Assembly (NCBI GenBank): GCA_038257535.1
Contig: JBBSJE010000002.1
Location: 14,432-78,431, forward strand
DNA length: 64,000 bases
Source of the DNA: JAGTJU01 sp038257535
GTDB lineage: Bacteria > Myxococcota_A > Polyangia > Fen-1088
Direction of reading: 5' to 3'
Of this stretch, positions 33,729 through 42,329 are shown in pieces. The stretch's first letter is position 1, and the number at the start of each line of letters is the position of its first letter. The notes under the pieces were generated by a model. It saw nothing but the letters and a program-made list of their open reading frames with translations, ran no database searches and was not told the DNA's origin. The translations under genes and the position numbers were made by a program.

Positions 33729-35353
33729 CCCCAACATCGACCATGGCCCATAGCACCCTTCGCGCGTCGTTCGTCTTAAGCCTGGCCGTGATGGCGTCGC
33801 GGGTGCTGGGCGTTGTGCGCGAATCCATGTTTGCCGCGCTGTTTGGCGCCAGCGCCATCAGCGACGCGTACACGGTTGCGTTTCGCATTCCCAATTTGAT
33901 GCGCGATTTGTTTGCGGAAGGCGCCCTGTCGGCGGCGTTTGTTCCCACCTTTACCAAGTCATTGCAAAACGATGGCAAAGCTCACGCCTTTCGCTTGGGC
34001 AACCTGGTTGTCACCGGCGTTTTGCTGGTGACTGGCCTTCTCACCTTAGCGGGCGTCGTATTTTCCGAACAATTGGTGTTGCTGATTTCTGGTGGCTTCA
34101 AGGGCGATGACAGCAAGCTCGCGCTCACCAGCCACTTGGCGCAAATCATGATGCCTGTGCTCACTTTGGTGAGCGTGAGCGCTGCGTGGATGGGCATGCT
34201 GAACGCGCAAAACCGTTTCGCCACGCCGGCCATCGCGCCCGCGTTGTTCAATGTGGTGTCGATCGCCGGCGGCTTTACGCTGCTGGTTTTGGGTGTGCCG
34301 GCCTTGCAGGCCGTGGTTTGGTTTGCGCTTGTCACGCTGCTGGCGGGCGCGGTGCAGGGGCTTTGTCAGGTGCCCAGCTTGTGGGCCACCGGCTTTCGCC
34401 CCCGCTTCGCCATATCGGGCCTGTGGCGCGATGAGGGCGTGCGTCGAATTGTGCGTTTGATGGCGCCCGCGGTGATTGGCGCGGCCGCGGTTCAAATCAA
34501 TATCTTCGTCAACACGCGCTTTGCCGCCAATTTGGGTGACGGGCCGCAAACCTACCTCACTTACGCGTTCCGCTTGTTTTATCTGCCTGTGGGATTGTTT
34601 GGGGTGGCATTGGCCACCGTCACCACCACGCGCGTGTCCGAGGCGGCTGCAAAGAACGATCGCAACGCGCTGCTGGCGAAGACGGCCGAGAGCCTACGCG
34701 GGGTGTGGATGCTGGGCAGCGCCAGCACCGTGGGGTTGATTGTGCTTGCCGAACCGGTGGTGACCCTGTTGTTCGAGCGCGGCGAATTCACTCATGCCGA
34801 CACGCAAGCGACCGCGCTGGTGTTGCAAGCCTTCCTCCTGGGCGTTTTGCCTTACAGCATGATGAAGAACTTGGTGCCTGCGTTCTACGCCATCGATCGG
34901 CCGCGCTTGCCCATGTTGGCTTCAAGCTTGGCTGTGTTGGGCAACGTGGTGTTCAACGCTTTGACGTATCGCAAGTTGGGCACGCCCGGCCTGGCGCTGG
35001 GTACCACCATCGGCGCCACGATCAATTACCTTGTGCTGCGGCTATTCTACACAAAGCTCGTGGGCAATCCTTGGACGCGAGGTTGGCCGGGCATGGCCTC
35101 GCGGTTGGCTCTGGCAAACGGCGTTTTGGGCGCGCTGGCGTTTGGCCTTCACACCCTGGGCTTGGGCTTGGCGCGCATGGCTGGCTTGCCCGTGGGCGCC
35201 GGGGGCAAGGGCCTCGCGGGCGCGCTGGTGCTGTTCGCCGTGATTGTGGTGTGCTTTGCGGTGTACACGCGCCTGCTCAAACTGCTGGGCTATCCCGGCG
35301 CCGAAGAGCTGGCCGATTTGCCCACGAAGCTTTTGCGTCGGCTGCGTCGCTAA
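33680..35353 (+). CDS. murJ: Lipid II flippase MurJ
   Basis: Inner-membrane MOP-superfamily flippase for the peptidoglycan precursor lipid II. Conserved features: SRVLGVVRESMFAALFG near the N-terminus, DAYTVAFRIPNLMRDLFAEGALSAAFVPTF, and LLFERGEFTHADTQATALVLQAF. About 14 hydrophobic helices can be traced. ATG 33680 gives a basic N-terminal extension and overlaps the PurQ-like gene; ATG 33743 (MAHSTLR) starts 14 bases after that stop and gives the usual 536 residues. Neither has a strong ribosome-binding site; 33743 is equally likely. Confidence 0.92.
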   Translation: MDGTKKNRKPQRQIALTPTSTMAHSTLRASFVLSLAVMASRVLGVVRESMFAALFGASAISDAYTVAFRIPNLMRDLFAEGALSAAFVPTFTKSLQNDGKAHAFRLGNLVVTGVLLVTGLLTLAGVVFSEQLVLLISGGFKGDDSKLALTSHLAQIMMPVLTLVSVSAAWMGMLNAQNRFATPAIAPALFNVVSIAGGFTLLVLGVPALQAVVWFALVTLLAGAVQGLCQVPSLWATGFRPRFAISGLWRDEGVRRIVRLMAPAVIGAAAVQINIFVNTRFAANLGDGPQTYLTYAFRLFYLPVGLFGVALATVTTTRVSEAAAKNDRNALLAKTAESLRGVWMLGSASTVGLIVLAEPVVTLLFERGEFTHADTQATALVLQAFLLGVLPYSMMKNLVPAFYAIDRPRLPMLASSLAVLGNVVFNALTYRKLGTPGLALGTTIGATINYLVLRLFYTKLVGNPWTRGWPGMASRLALANGVLGALAFGLHTLGLGLARMAGLPVGAGGKGLAGALVLFAVIVVCFAVYTRLLKLLGYPGAEELADLPTKLLRRLRR

Positions 35354-36168
35354 GGCGAAGGGACGAGATCCGGAAACACATAAACCAAGCGCCCGTCGTC
35401 GGTGACCTCCACGTCCACGTGACGCCCGTCCACCATGGTATCCAGCATTGCCTCTGCATCTTTGAAATCGCAGCCCAAGGCCGCCGCGACCTGCGCCACA
35501 TTGAGGCGCCCCTGTTGCCGTTGGGCCAGCGCGAGGATCTGGCGGCGCACGTGCTTCGATTCCAATTCCCGCGCCCGCCGCGCCAACAAGCTTGCGCGGC
35601 GAAACGCACTTACAGAGCCCGCAAGCAAAAGCCCGCCAGGCAAGCCTACCATCGCCATCTCGGCCCACCCTAAGCTGCCTAAGAAGGCAAAAGCAGGCAG
35701 AGACACCGGCATGGCAAACATCGCAAACAGCACCGCGCGGGCCTTGGCGCCGCGGCTGGCTTTAGCCAACTGTCGGCCCTCAGGCGAGTTGAACGTGAGC
35801 GCCGTGGTGTCCCCCGAAAGCACCAGCGCCGAGCCGGCCCCGTCGGGCATGGCTGGCAGCAACGGCATGATGGCCGCTGGCGGCAGCAGCTTGCGGCAGT
35901 TGCCACAAATCAAGCGATCTTTACGCAGGAAAAAAAACAAGATCGGCAGAATGAACGTGATGGGCAACAGCGCCACCAGCTTGGCGATGTTCAAACCACG
36001 CGAAAAATAGCTGTCAGGAGATAGCGTTTCGCCACAGCGGTGGCAGGTGGCCACAAGCACCTGCGGACCGTGCGCGTGTCCGGCAGAAGGATCAGGCAAG
36101 CGGTGACCGCATCCCGCGCAGAAGCGGGCCGATCCGGAGCCATCCAAGCCACAGTGCGGGCATCGCAT
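35350..36168 (-). CDS. Membrane protein with double zinc ribbon and C-terminal winged-helix-like domain
   Basis: The N-terminus has a zinc ribbon (MRCPHCGLDGSG, RFCAGCGHRLP), then a second CxxC pair (CHRCGETL and CGNCRKLL) flanking a hydrophobic helix (LVALLPITFILPILFFFL). A second hydrophobic region (FAMFAMPVSLPAFAFLGSLG, MAMVGLPGGLLLAGSV) lies in the middle. The last 60 residues (RQILALAQRQQGRLNVAQVAAALGCDFKDAEAMLDTM) resemble a small winged helix used in regulatory or adaptor proteins. Function unknown. Its stop codon overlaps that of murJ by four bases (convergent). Confidence 0.7.
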   Translation of the reverse strand: MRCPHCGLDGSGSARFCAGCGHRLPDPSAGHAHGPQVLVATCHRCGETLSPDSYFSRGLNIAKLVALLPITFILPILFFFLRKDRLICGNCRKLLPPAAIMPLLPAMPDGAGSALVLSGDTTALTFNSPEGRQLAKASRGAKARAVLFAMFAMPVSLPAFAFLGSLGWAEMAMVGLPGGLLLAGSVSAFRRASLLARRARELESKHVRRQILALAQRQQGRLNVAQVAAALGCDFKDAEAMLDTMVDGRHVDVEVTDDGRLVYVFPDLVPSP

Positions 36169-36193
36169 GCAGCGATATTAGCGCTTCGAAAGC

Positions 36194-36230
36194 AAAACCC
36201 CCGCGTCCAGACGGAGCGGGGGCCGTTTTT
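36194..36230 (-). terminator. Rho-independent terminator after the VWA lipoprotein gene
   Basis: A 7-bp stem CCCCCGC (36198-36204) pairs with GCGGGGG (36216-36222) across an 11-base loop. On the minus strand it is followed by TTTTGCTTT and lies 20 bases past the stop of the VWA gene. Five T residues on the other side make it potentially bidirectional. Confidence 0.85.
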
Positions 36231-36249
36231 CACAAAATTCCCTACGACC

Positions 36250-37719
36250 TTAGCCCGGGCAGCGCTCGTCTCCAGCGCGGGCGCAGGTGCGGCATTTGAC
36301 CCCTTGAACGGTTCCGGGGGTGGCGTCCTTGCCAGCGCGGTCTACAGCCACGCGCGACTCGCCGGCGCTGCACGTATTGCCATCAGCTCCAGGTGCCTGC
36401 ATTCGCCAACAAGGCGGAGCAACGCCTGCCCCACAGCTAGGAATCACCTCGTCTTTTGGAACCCCCGTGGCGCTGTTGATAACGCGGTCAACCACCGTAC
36501 ACTCCGGCTGCAAACCCGCCGCCATCGGATCGGTGTCGATCAGGCGCTCTTTAATGCAGCCTGGATCCAAGCGGGCGGCGATCAAGTCACCAATGCGCTT
36601 GAGGGCAGGGCGAAAGTCGTTGCTGCAAATGCTGTCCATGGTGCCGTTCATGCCGAACGTATCGACGAACTTTTTGATGCGCAGGGCGGGCGCTGCCGCC
36701 CCGCCCGTAGAGTTGCAGATTGGCTCAACGTCAAGCAACTCAGGCCCGTTATCGATTTGGGTCTTAGAGAAGGCATAGCGAGCGCCCATTTCGTTGTTGG
36801 GTTGGCCCGTGATCGCCGACACGATGATGCGTTGTGGAAAGTTTGGCTTTAGGCTGAAAAGAAAGTCCGAAAAGGCCTCCACGGGAAGCAGACGTCCGCC
36901 ACCATTCGGGGTGGCTACGCATTTGGTTAACTCTGACGAAAACGCCATAGAGGGCGGCGCTTTGCCATCGCATTGATGCCCTATGATGTTGCACCTCAGC
37001 GAGCCCTGTTGATCGGTGAAGCTGGTGTCAACAAACAGGTCCGATTCAGGCGGTGCCGAGCAATCGTCTTCGTCGGTGATCAGCACAACGGCCAAGAAGG
37101 CATCGGGACGCAAGAATCCCTCGTTGGCTGGTTGTGCGCCGGGCGCCAAAGCCACCCGCACCGACTGCAATTGGTGTTCGAAACCGCAACCCAAGGTGCC
37201 AAGCTCCGCGATGCAGGCGAAGACCTTTTCAAGTTCACCTTGGAAGTTGTTCTGGGTGCCGTTCTGCAACGACTTGATGAAGTTGGAGCCTTCGTTAAGA
37301 CCGCATCCCGCTTTGGCCTGAAAAAGGCCACGATCGCCACCGGGGCGGTTGCATGCGGGGTTGCCCTGAATCACGCTGCCGCCAGCGCCCACGTCGCTGG
37401 AGATCACGCCGATGTGCACGTTAGGCAGGCCACCTGGGATGTTCTTCAGAGATTCAATTAGCGCTGGAAAGTTCTGGCGCAGGTTGTTTTGCTCGGCTTC
37501 CATCGAACCCGAGTTGTCGATCATGAACACGATGTCCACGTCGCGAATCGGGTTCACCTCATAGAACTTATCCGCCTGGCCCTCGGGCTGAGGATTGGGG
37601 GCCTGAAACGGCCGCGAGCCGCAGGCGGTGGTCAAAGCCAAGGCGCCAATGGCACATGCGGGGATGAGCGCGCGGGCAGCGGCTGAAAAGCGAGAAAACA
37701 TCGGGGAGTTGGTCATCAC
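36250..37719 (-). CDS. VWA-domain lipoprotein
   Basis: Predicted surface or periplasmic lipoprotein of 489 residues. Signal peptide ends in the lipobox LTTAC (Cys33). A von Willebrand factor A domain follows with an intact MIDAS, DIVFMIDNSGSM (DxSxS at 68-72), and VHIGVISSDVG. The rest is Cys-rich (FACIAELGTLGCGFEH, CSAPPES, MQAPGADGNTCSAGES), with likely disulfides. Myxobacterium-like genomes carry many such proteins of unknown role; adhesion is a reasonable guess. A strong AGGAGG at 37725-37730 precedes GTG 37719; ATG 37716 is the alternative. Confidence 0.85.
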   Translation of the reverse strand: MMTNSPMFSRFSAAARALIPACAIGALALTTACGSRPFQAPNPQPEGQADKFYEVNPIRDVDIVFMIDNSGSMEAEQNNLRQNFPALIESLKNIPGGLPNVHIGVISSDVGAGGSVIQGNPACNRPGGDRGLFQAKAGCGLNEGSNFIKSLQNGTQNNFQGELEKVFACIAELGTLGCGFEHQLQSVRVALAPGAQPANEGFLRPDAFLAVVLITDEDDCSAPPESDLFVDTSFTDQQGSLRCNIIGHQCDGKAPPSMAFSSELTKCVATPNGGGRLLPVEAFSDFLFSLKPNFPQRIIVSAITGQPNNEMGARYAFSKTQIDNGPELLDVEPICNSTGGAAAPALRIKKFVDTFGMNGTMDSICSNDFRPALKRIGDLIAARLDPGCIKERLIDTDPMAAGLQPECTVVDRVINSATGVPKDEVIPSCGAGVAPPCWRMQAPGADGNTCSAGESRVAVDRAGKDATPGTVQGVKCRTCARAGDERCPG

Positions 37720-37807
37720 AGAGGGTCCTCCTAAAATGGACGATTCACTTTAGAGCAACTTGGGGGCCAAAGGGAAGGGCGCGTAAGTGCTGATTTTTCC
37801 TGGCGAG

Positions 37808-37826
37808 CCCCGGGAACGGCCCGGGG
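37808..37826. other. GC-rich hairpin in intergenic region
   Basis: CCCCGGG-aacgg-CCCGGGG, a perfect 7-bp stem with a 5-base loop. No T-tract follows on either strand, so it is not a standard terminator. It lies between the VWA gene and the tandem repeats. Confidence 0.6.
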
Positions 37827-37839
37827 AGCCGGAAGCTTC

Positions 37840-37857
37840 GTTGGCAGCAGCGCCAAC
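37840..37857. other. Hairpin abutting the tandem repeats
   Basis: GTTGGC-agcagc-GCCAAC, a perfect 6-bp stem whose right arm runs into the first unit of the 13-bp tandem repeat. The arm sequence resembles the repeat motif (ccaac/gttgg). Confidence 0.6.
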
Positions 37858-37905
37858 TAAGTTGGCAAACTAAGTTGGTAAACTAAGTTGGTAATTAGGT
37901 TGGTA
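37855..37905. repeat. Four-unit 13-bp tandem repeat
   Basis: Three units of aactaagttgg(c/t)a and one shortened unit (attaggttggta) occupy 37855-37905 and stop one base before the stop codon of the D,D-peptidase gene. With its flanks each unit is nearly palindromic (ccaactaagttgg), so the block can form alternative stems. It is noticeably richer in A and T than the surrounding DNA. Confidence 0.9.
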
Positions 37906-37906
37906 G

Positions 37907-38881
37907 TTATCGCGTTAAGGTTGCCGGCCCCTTGGCACTCTTCGCGGCCGCCATTTCGCTGTCCTTAGGTGGCTTGGGGTGCGGTTTTGTGGCCACCAGC
38001 CAATCGGCCGCGCGCGCGTAATCGCCAAATCTCGTCAATTTGCCCTCTGAGCCCAAAAACGACATGCCGATGCGGCGCCCATCGATCCGGGCAGAGATCA
38101 CAAGGCAGTAGCGGGCAAAATCGTTGTAGCCGGTCTTCCCGCCTAAGAGCTGGGCGTTCCGTCGCAGCGCGGGCCGGCAGGTGCTTACGTAGGGGATGCT
38201 GGGCCGAGACACGGGGTGGGCGCTGTAGTCTTGCCGCCCCACCACGGCCGCCAACACGGGGTTCTCAAGCGCGTGCTGAAGCAACAAGATCGTTTCCCGC
38301 GGGGTGGACACGTTTTCACGAGACAGCCCCGTAGGTTCGCGGAAACGTGTGCTTTTGAGCCCCAAAGACCGCGCCTTTTGAGTCATCGCTTTGGCGTATT
38401 CCGCCGCCGACAAACCAACGGCCCGTCCCATGGCCGACACCGCCCTGTTGTCCGAGCCCAAAAGTCCAGCGTGCAGCAGGTCCAGATTGCTGACCGTCAT
38501 GCCAGTTAGCAAACGGCTTTTGGCTCCGCCCTTGGCCACGTCCGCGTCCACTTGCGTGATGACGGTTAAGTCGTCGAGGTCAAGCCCGCGATCCATCGCC
38601 ACAAGCACCGCGGCCAGCTTCGAGATGGAGGCAATGGGCCGCTCGGCGTCGGGCCGTTTGCCGTACAGATCCACACCCGAATCCAGATCAATCACCAGCG
38701 CCGAGGCCGACTGAATGTTCGGCAGATTTCCTCGCATCGACGGCACCGGCTTCGCGGCCGGCGCAGGACGACGTTTGGATTTCTTGCGCGTTGCCTTGCG
38801 GGCCCACGCAGGCGTTGCAGCCATCAACCAGCCACTGAAGCTGCCGGAGGCCATCAACATCATCAACTCTCGACGTTGCAC
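37907..38881 (-). CDS. D-alanyl-D-alanine endopeptidase/carboxypeptidase (S11 family)
   Basis: Penicillin-binding serine peptidase trimming peptidoglycan in the periplasm. The three active-site motifs are present: SISK (Ser85, Lys88), SDN (143-145) and KTG (249-251). Size and motif spacing resemble PBP7/DacB-like endopeptidases (PbpG). The N-terminus MQRRELMMLMASGSFSGWLMA has twin arginines before a hydrophobic core ending AWA, so export may be by Tat; a basic linker (RKATRKKSKRR) follows. The 13-bp tandem repeats lie immediately after its stop. Confidence 0.88.
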   Translation of the reverse strand: MQRRELMMLMASGSFSGWLMAATPAWARKATRKKSKRRPAPAAKPVPSMRGNLPNIQSASALVIDLDSGVDLYGKRPDAERPIASISKLAAVLVAMDRGLDLDDLTVITQVDADVAKGGAKSRLLTGMTVSNLDLLHAGLLGSDNRAVSAMGRAVGLSAAEYAKAMTQKARSLGLKSTRFREPTGLSRENVSTPRETILLLQHALENPVLAAVVGRQDYSAHPVSRPSIPYVSTCRPALRRNAQLLGGKTGYNDFARYCLVISARIDGRRIGMSFLGSEGKLTRFGDYARAADWLVATKPHPKPPKDSEMAAAKSAKGPATLTR

Positions 38882-38950
38882 GATCGGCCCAGCTTAGCCG
38901 CTACCAGGGTCCAAGGCCAACCGCGGGGGCATTTGCCACCCCTCGATCGT

Positions 38951-40240
38951 CTAAGCGTCGCCCGGAGCGGAAATGGACAATAGGTGCAAATCGAGCAGGT
39001 TGGAACCACCGGGACCGCGCACCAAAGCGCCTCCGGTTTGCAGCGCGGTGGCCGAATCGCTGTTGGCCAGGGCGGCGTCAGGGTCAACGCCGGCGGTGCG
39101 CAAACGCGCCCACGATTGCCCGTCCACCACGGCGCCCGACGCATCGGCGCTGCCGTCCCGATCGTCGGTTCCGGCGGCCAAAAACCGCACGCCCACGAGC
39201 CCCGCAATGCCTTTGGCCACCAACAAGGCCAAATGCGTGGCACGCCCCCCTTGACCGTTCCCGTGCACAACAATCGACGGTTCGCCGTTGCCAATGAACA
39301 CGCGTGCGCGGCCACCGGCTTGCGCCTCGTGGCGCGCGCGGTTCACGTAAGCCTGCGCCAGCGCCTCCACGTCAGATTCCACGTTTTGGCTCAACACGCC
39401 GGCCGCCAAGCCCAGCGCCTCAACCTCTGTTCGCGCGGCCCATGCCACCACTTCAGGGCTTGCCAATATCTCGTAGCTCACGTGCCGAAGGCGATTGTCG
39501 TTGGGTTTGGGTGTTTCCGCGATCACGCCGCTTACGCCTTGATCGATCAGGGCCTTCACGCAAGCCGGGGCTTGTGGAGCAAGCCGCTGCACAATCGCTT
39601 GCGCGTCGGCAAAGGTGGTGGGGTCAGGGGAAAACGGCCCCGAGGCGATGGTGGCGGGATCGTTGCCCACGACATCAGAAAGCGCCCAAACTTGTGTGGG
39701 GGCACAGCTTGCAACGCCCAGTTGGCCGCCTTTGATGCGAGACAGATGTTTCCTCACCGTGTTGAGCTCAAAAATGCTGGCGCCCGCACGTGACACGTCA
39801 CGAACCGCGCTGCGCTTGTCATCCAAGGTCAAATCGCCTGCTGGCGCGCACATGAGCGATGATCCGCCGCCGGACAACAACACCAAAAGCCGATCGTCGG
39901 CCGACAGCGAGTTCACAAACGCCAGCGCCGCGGTTCCCGCCGCCAGTGAGCGGTTGCTGGGATTTGGGTGGTCGCTCACCAACGCCGTGCAGCCGGCGGG
40001 CAAATCTACGTGCGCGGGAAAGCGCGTGGAGGGCGCCACCAGCAAGGCTTTGGCCGGCACCATGTTGGCCTCGATCAGCCCTTCAAACATGGGGAAAGCC
40101 ACCTTGCCCACAGCCAGAACGGCGGTGGGCCGCTGCAACGACGCGTCCCGCAGCCGCGCGCCCACCAGACGCGCACCATCAATGGCGTGCGCAACCCGCA
40201 AGAAGATAGCGTCGAGCGAAAACGAAGGCGCAGAGCTCAT
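38951..40240 (-). CDS. Glycerate 2-kinase (GckA/MOFRL family)
   Basis: Class II glycerate kinase phosphorylating D-glycerate to 2-phosphoglycerate. It shows VLAVGKVAFPMFEG, VSDHPNPSNRSLAAG, LLVLLSGGGSSLMCAPAG, LNTVRKHLSRIKGGQL, ALSDVVGNDPATIASGPFSPD and the C-terminal GTDDRDGSADASGAVVDG of the MOFRL domain. The family usually reads GTDGxDGPTDAAGA, so there are small changes there. It sits on the minus strand next to the futalosine-hydrolase-like gene, 33 bases away. Confidence 0.88.
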   Translation of the reverse strand: MSSAPSFSLDAIFLRVAHAIDGARLVGARLRDASLQRPTAVLAVGKVAFPMFEGLIEANMVPAKALLVAPSTRFPAHVDLPAGCTALVSDHPNPSNRSLAAGTAALAFVNSLSADDRLLVLLSGGGSSLMCAPAGDLTLDDKRSAVRDVSRAGASIFELNTVRKHLSRIKGGQLGVASCAPTQVWALSDVVGNDPATIASGPFSPDPTTFADAQAIVQRLAPQAPACVKALIDQGVSGVIAETPKPNDNRLRHVSYEILASPEVVAWAARTEVEALGLAAGVLSQNVESDVEALAQAYVNRARHEAQAGGRARVFIGNGEPSIVVHGNGQGGRATHLALLVAKGIAGLVGVRFLAAGTDDRDGSADASGAVVDGQSWARLRTAGVDPDAALANSDSATALQTGGALVRGPGGSNLLDLHLLSISAPGDA

Positions 40241-40273
40241 GGGCGCTGACGTTGGAGGATGCCGGCGATGACG

Positions 40274-40939
40274 TCAAGCGGACGGCGTTTGCGTCATCAT
40301 CCAGGCCCATAGGGCGTCGCACGCGGCGGCCGCCGCCGCGTCGCCGTGCGCGCGCCACTGCGCTTGTCCGCTGGGCCCCACCGTATTGGCCACGCCCAGG
40401 ATCACCGCCAAAGGCACGCGCGCCTGAGCGGCCGCTCGGGCCACGGCAAAGGCCTCCAGATTTTCAAGCTGCGCGCCGGTGGCTTGCGACAACGTTCGCG
40501 CCCGAACGGGATCCCGCGTGATGGCCAACGGACACGTCACCACCGCGGCGGGCAAGCCTGCGGCGCGCGCAATCTGCCGGCCCCAACCGGCCGAAGGCGT
40601 CGCGAGCCGGGGCATGGGCGCGGGGATCTGCGCGTGACTGTCGTCGTCCGTCACACCCAACACCAACCGCTTCGCCCATACCGCCTGCGGCGGCTTAAAC
40701 GGCGCCCCTTCAAACACACCGGCGGTGCCCAGCAACACAACGCGGGTGGGCAACGTCTGTGCGATCGCCCGCGCGGCGCCCGCCGCCGCCTCAACAAGCC
40801 CCACACCCACCACGGCGGTCACAATCCGGCTGGGGGGCGACGTTCTTCGGAGCAAACTGTTCAGGCGTTTGAGCTCTGGATGCCACGCCGCAAGCACCAA
40901 GACAGTGGCTTCGTGGTCGGGGGCAGGCGATCGCGGCAC
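40274..40939 (-). CDS. Nucleoside phosphorylase-fold protein, futalosine-hydrolase-like
   Basis: Member of the PNP/UDP phosphorylase (MTA/SAH nucleosidase) superfamily. It starts with VLVLAAWHPELKRL and shows VVGVGLVEAAAGAARAI, VVLLGTAGVF, ENLEAFAVARAA (the ribose-binding Glu pair region) and GVANTVGPSGQAQW, which recalls the SNRVG...W element of MqnB. MqnB removes hypoxanthine from futalosine in the alternative menaquinone route. No other mqn gene is nearby, so the exact substrate is uncertain; 221 residues fits MqnB. Confidence 0.65.
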   Translation of the reverse strand: MPRSPAPDHEATVLVLAAWHPELKRLNSLLRRTSPPSRIVTAVVGVGLVEAAAGAARAIAQTLPTRVVLLGTAGVFEGAPFKPPQAVWAKRLVLGVTDDDSHAQIPAPMPRLATPSAGWGRQIARAAGLPAAVVTCPLAITRDPVRARTLSQATGAQLENLEAFAVARAAAQARVPLAVILGVANTVGPSGQAQWRAHGDAAAAAACDALWAWMMTQTPSA

Positions 40940-41065
40940 GCCCCGATTCTGTGCTTTGGGCGGTCCTTGTCCAGGTGGTTACGACATGCTGGGGTTCGAT
41001 ATGCAGGTGTCGGCGGTGAAAGGTAAGCTGCAATACTACACATAGCGGCGAGCCAGAAAAGTCGA

Positions 41066-41071
41066 TATACT
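41066..41071 (+). promoter_or_regulatory. Candidate -10 element next to a GTG start
   Basis: TATACT ends six bases before GTG 41078, so transcription would begin at or near the start codon and the mRNA would be leaderless. I see no good -35 hexamer at the right distance. Confidence 0.3.
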
Positions 41072-41077
41072 TTTGCG

Positions 41078-41719
41078 GTGGAAGGGGTTTCTGAAAGCCA
41101 GGAGCTTCGGCTTCTAAGGTCTGCCTTCACGTCAAGCCCGGGGTCAGAAGCTTTCGTGCCGTTGGCTGAGCATCTGTGCGATTTGGGTCGGCCCGAGGAA
41201 GCCGAGAAGGTGTGCCGCCGGGGGCTGGCCACGATGCCGGCGCACCACAGGGGTTATATGTCTTTGGCGCGCGCGCTTTGTGATCGGGGCCGCTTGAAGG
41301 AAGCGCAGGATGTGCTGGCGGAACTTGCCAAACATCGTCCCGATGATGCGGACGTTTGGGTGCACCTGGGGGCGGTGGTGATTCGCAGAGGCGATAGGCC
41401 TAGAGCCTGCGCGCTGCTGGATTACGCCGAATCGCTGGGCGCCGCGGGACCTACGTTCGAGGCGGCTCGGCAACTGGCGCGCAAGCCCGTGGCCTCCGAG
41501 GCTCCAACTTCAGCGCCGGCCGTGAAGCTAGGCGGACGTGCAACGCCCCTGGGTCCTGACGACCGCCCGCCACCTGTGTCTGGCGTTTTGGTTGCCAAGG
41601 GTTTCGCCGTGCATGAGGCCACGCAGCTGGTGCCGCGGCGCCGGTCCGCCCCCCTGGCTTTGGCCGCCGCGGCCTTGCTGACCCTAATATTGGTGGGTTG
41701 GCTGCTTCTGCGAGGTTGA
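41078..41719 (+). CDS. TPR protein with C-terminal membrane anchor
   Basis: About three TPR units in residues 20-130 (AFVPLAEHLCDLGRPEEAEKVCRRGL, GYMSLARALCDRGRLKEAQDVLAEL, VWVHLGAVVIRRGDRPRACALL), a linker, then a single helix at the extreme C-terminus (LALAAAALLTLILVGWLLL). This is a tail-anchored topology with the repeats in the cytoplasm. No close family is recognised. efp begins 34 bases downstream on the same strand. No Shine-Dalgarno is visible before the GTG. Confidence 0.7.
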   Translation: MEGVSESQELRLLRSAFTSSPGSEAFVPLAEHLCDLGRPEEAEKVCRRGLATMPAHHRGYMSLARALCDRGRLKEAQDVLAELAKHRPDDADVWVHLGAVVIRRGDRPRACALLDYAESLGAAGPTFEAARQLARKPVASEAPTSAPAVKLGGRATPLGPDDRPPPVSGVLVAKGFAVHEATQLVPRRRSAPLALAAAALLTLILVGWLLLRG

Positions 41720-41753
41720 CGGCGACAACCCAGTCACGTTAGATCCGCGGCCC

Positions 41754-42329
41754 ATGGCCAACGTTTACGAGACATCCGAGATCCGCAAGGGTCTTAAAAT
41801 CATGATGGATGGCAACCCCTTTACGGTTGTTGAGTTCCAGTTCGTCAAGCCCGGCAAGGGCACCGCTTTTACGCGCACCAAAATGAAGAACCTGCTAACC
41901 GGCAGCGTGATTGAGCGCAACTTGCGTTCGGGTGAGCGCTTGGAGGCCGCCGACGTGGAGGTCAAGAACATGCAGTACCTTTACGACGAAGGTGAGTTCT
42001 GCGTGTTCATGGACAACACCACGTACGATCAAGTTCAGATCACCACGGATCTCATTGGTGAAGACAAGGGCTTTATGCCCATGAACATCAACGTTGAAGT
42101 TCTGTTTTTCATGGGTCGCGCCGTGGGCGTGACGTTGCCCAACGTCATTGAACAGGAGATCGTGGAAACCGAGCCCGGTGCGCGTGGCGACACCGCCACC
42201 AACGTGCTCAAGGCCGCCAAGATAGCGTCTGGCGCACAGGTGAAGGTGCCTTTGTTCATCGCCGTTGGCGACGTGATTCGCGTTGACACACGCACGGGCG
42301 AGTATCTCGACCGTGTGGGGCGCGCCTAA
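41754..42329 (+). CDS. efp: Elongation factor P
   Basis: Translation factor that rescues ribosomes stalled on polyproline. All three OB domains are present; 191 residues. The loop PGKGTAF holds Lys35 (equivalent to the modified Lys34 of E. coli), the residue that receives beta-lysine. The C-terminal signature VPLFIAVGDVIRVDTRTGEYLDR is intact. The EF-P-modifying enzyme EpmA is encoded immediately downstream with a 17-base overlap, so modification by lysylation is expected here. Upstream SD is weak. Confidence 0.97.
   Translation: MANVYETSEIRKGLKIMMDGNPFTVVEFQFVKPGKGTAFTRTKMKNLLTGSVIERNLRSGERLEAADVEVKNMQYLYDEGEFCVFMDNTTYDQVQITTDLIGEDKGFMPMNINVEVLFFMGRAVGVTLPNVIEQEIVETEPGARGDTATNVLKAAKIASGAQVKVPLFIAVGDVIRVDTRTGEYLDRVGRA

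Noticed and set aside
34705..35673. 322-codon open frame overlapping murJ on the plus strand
   Set aside because: Shifted frame of murJ with Arg/His-rich composition and no motif.
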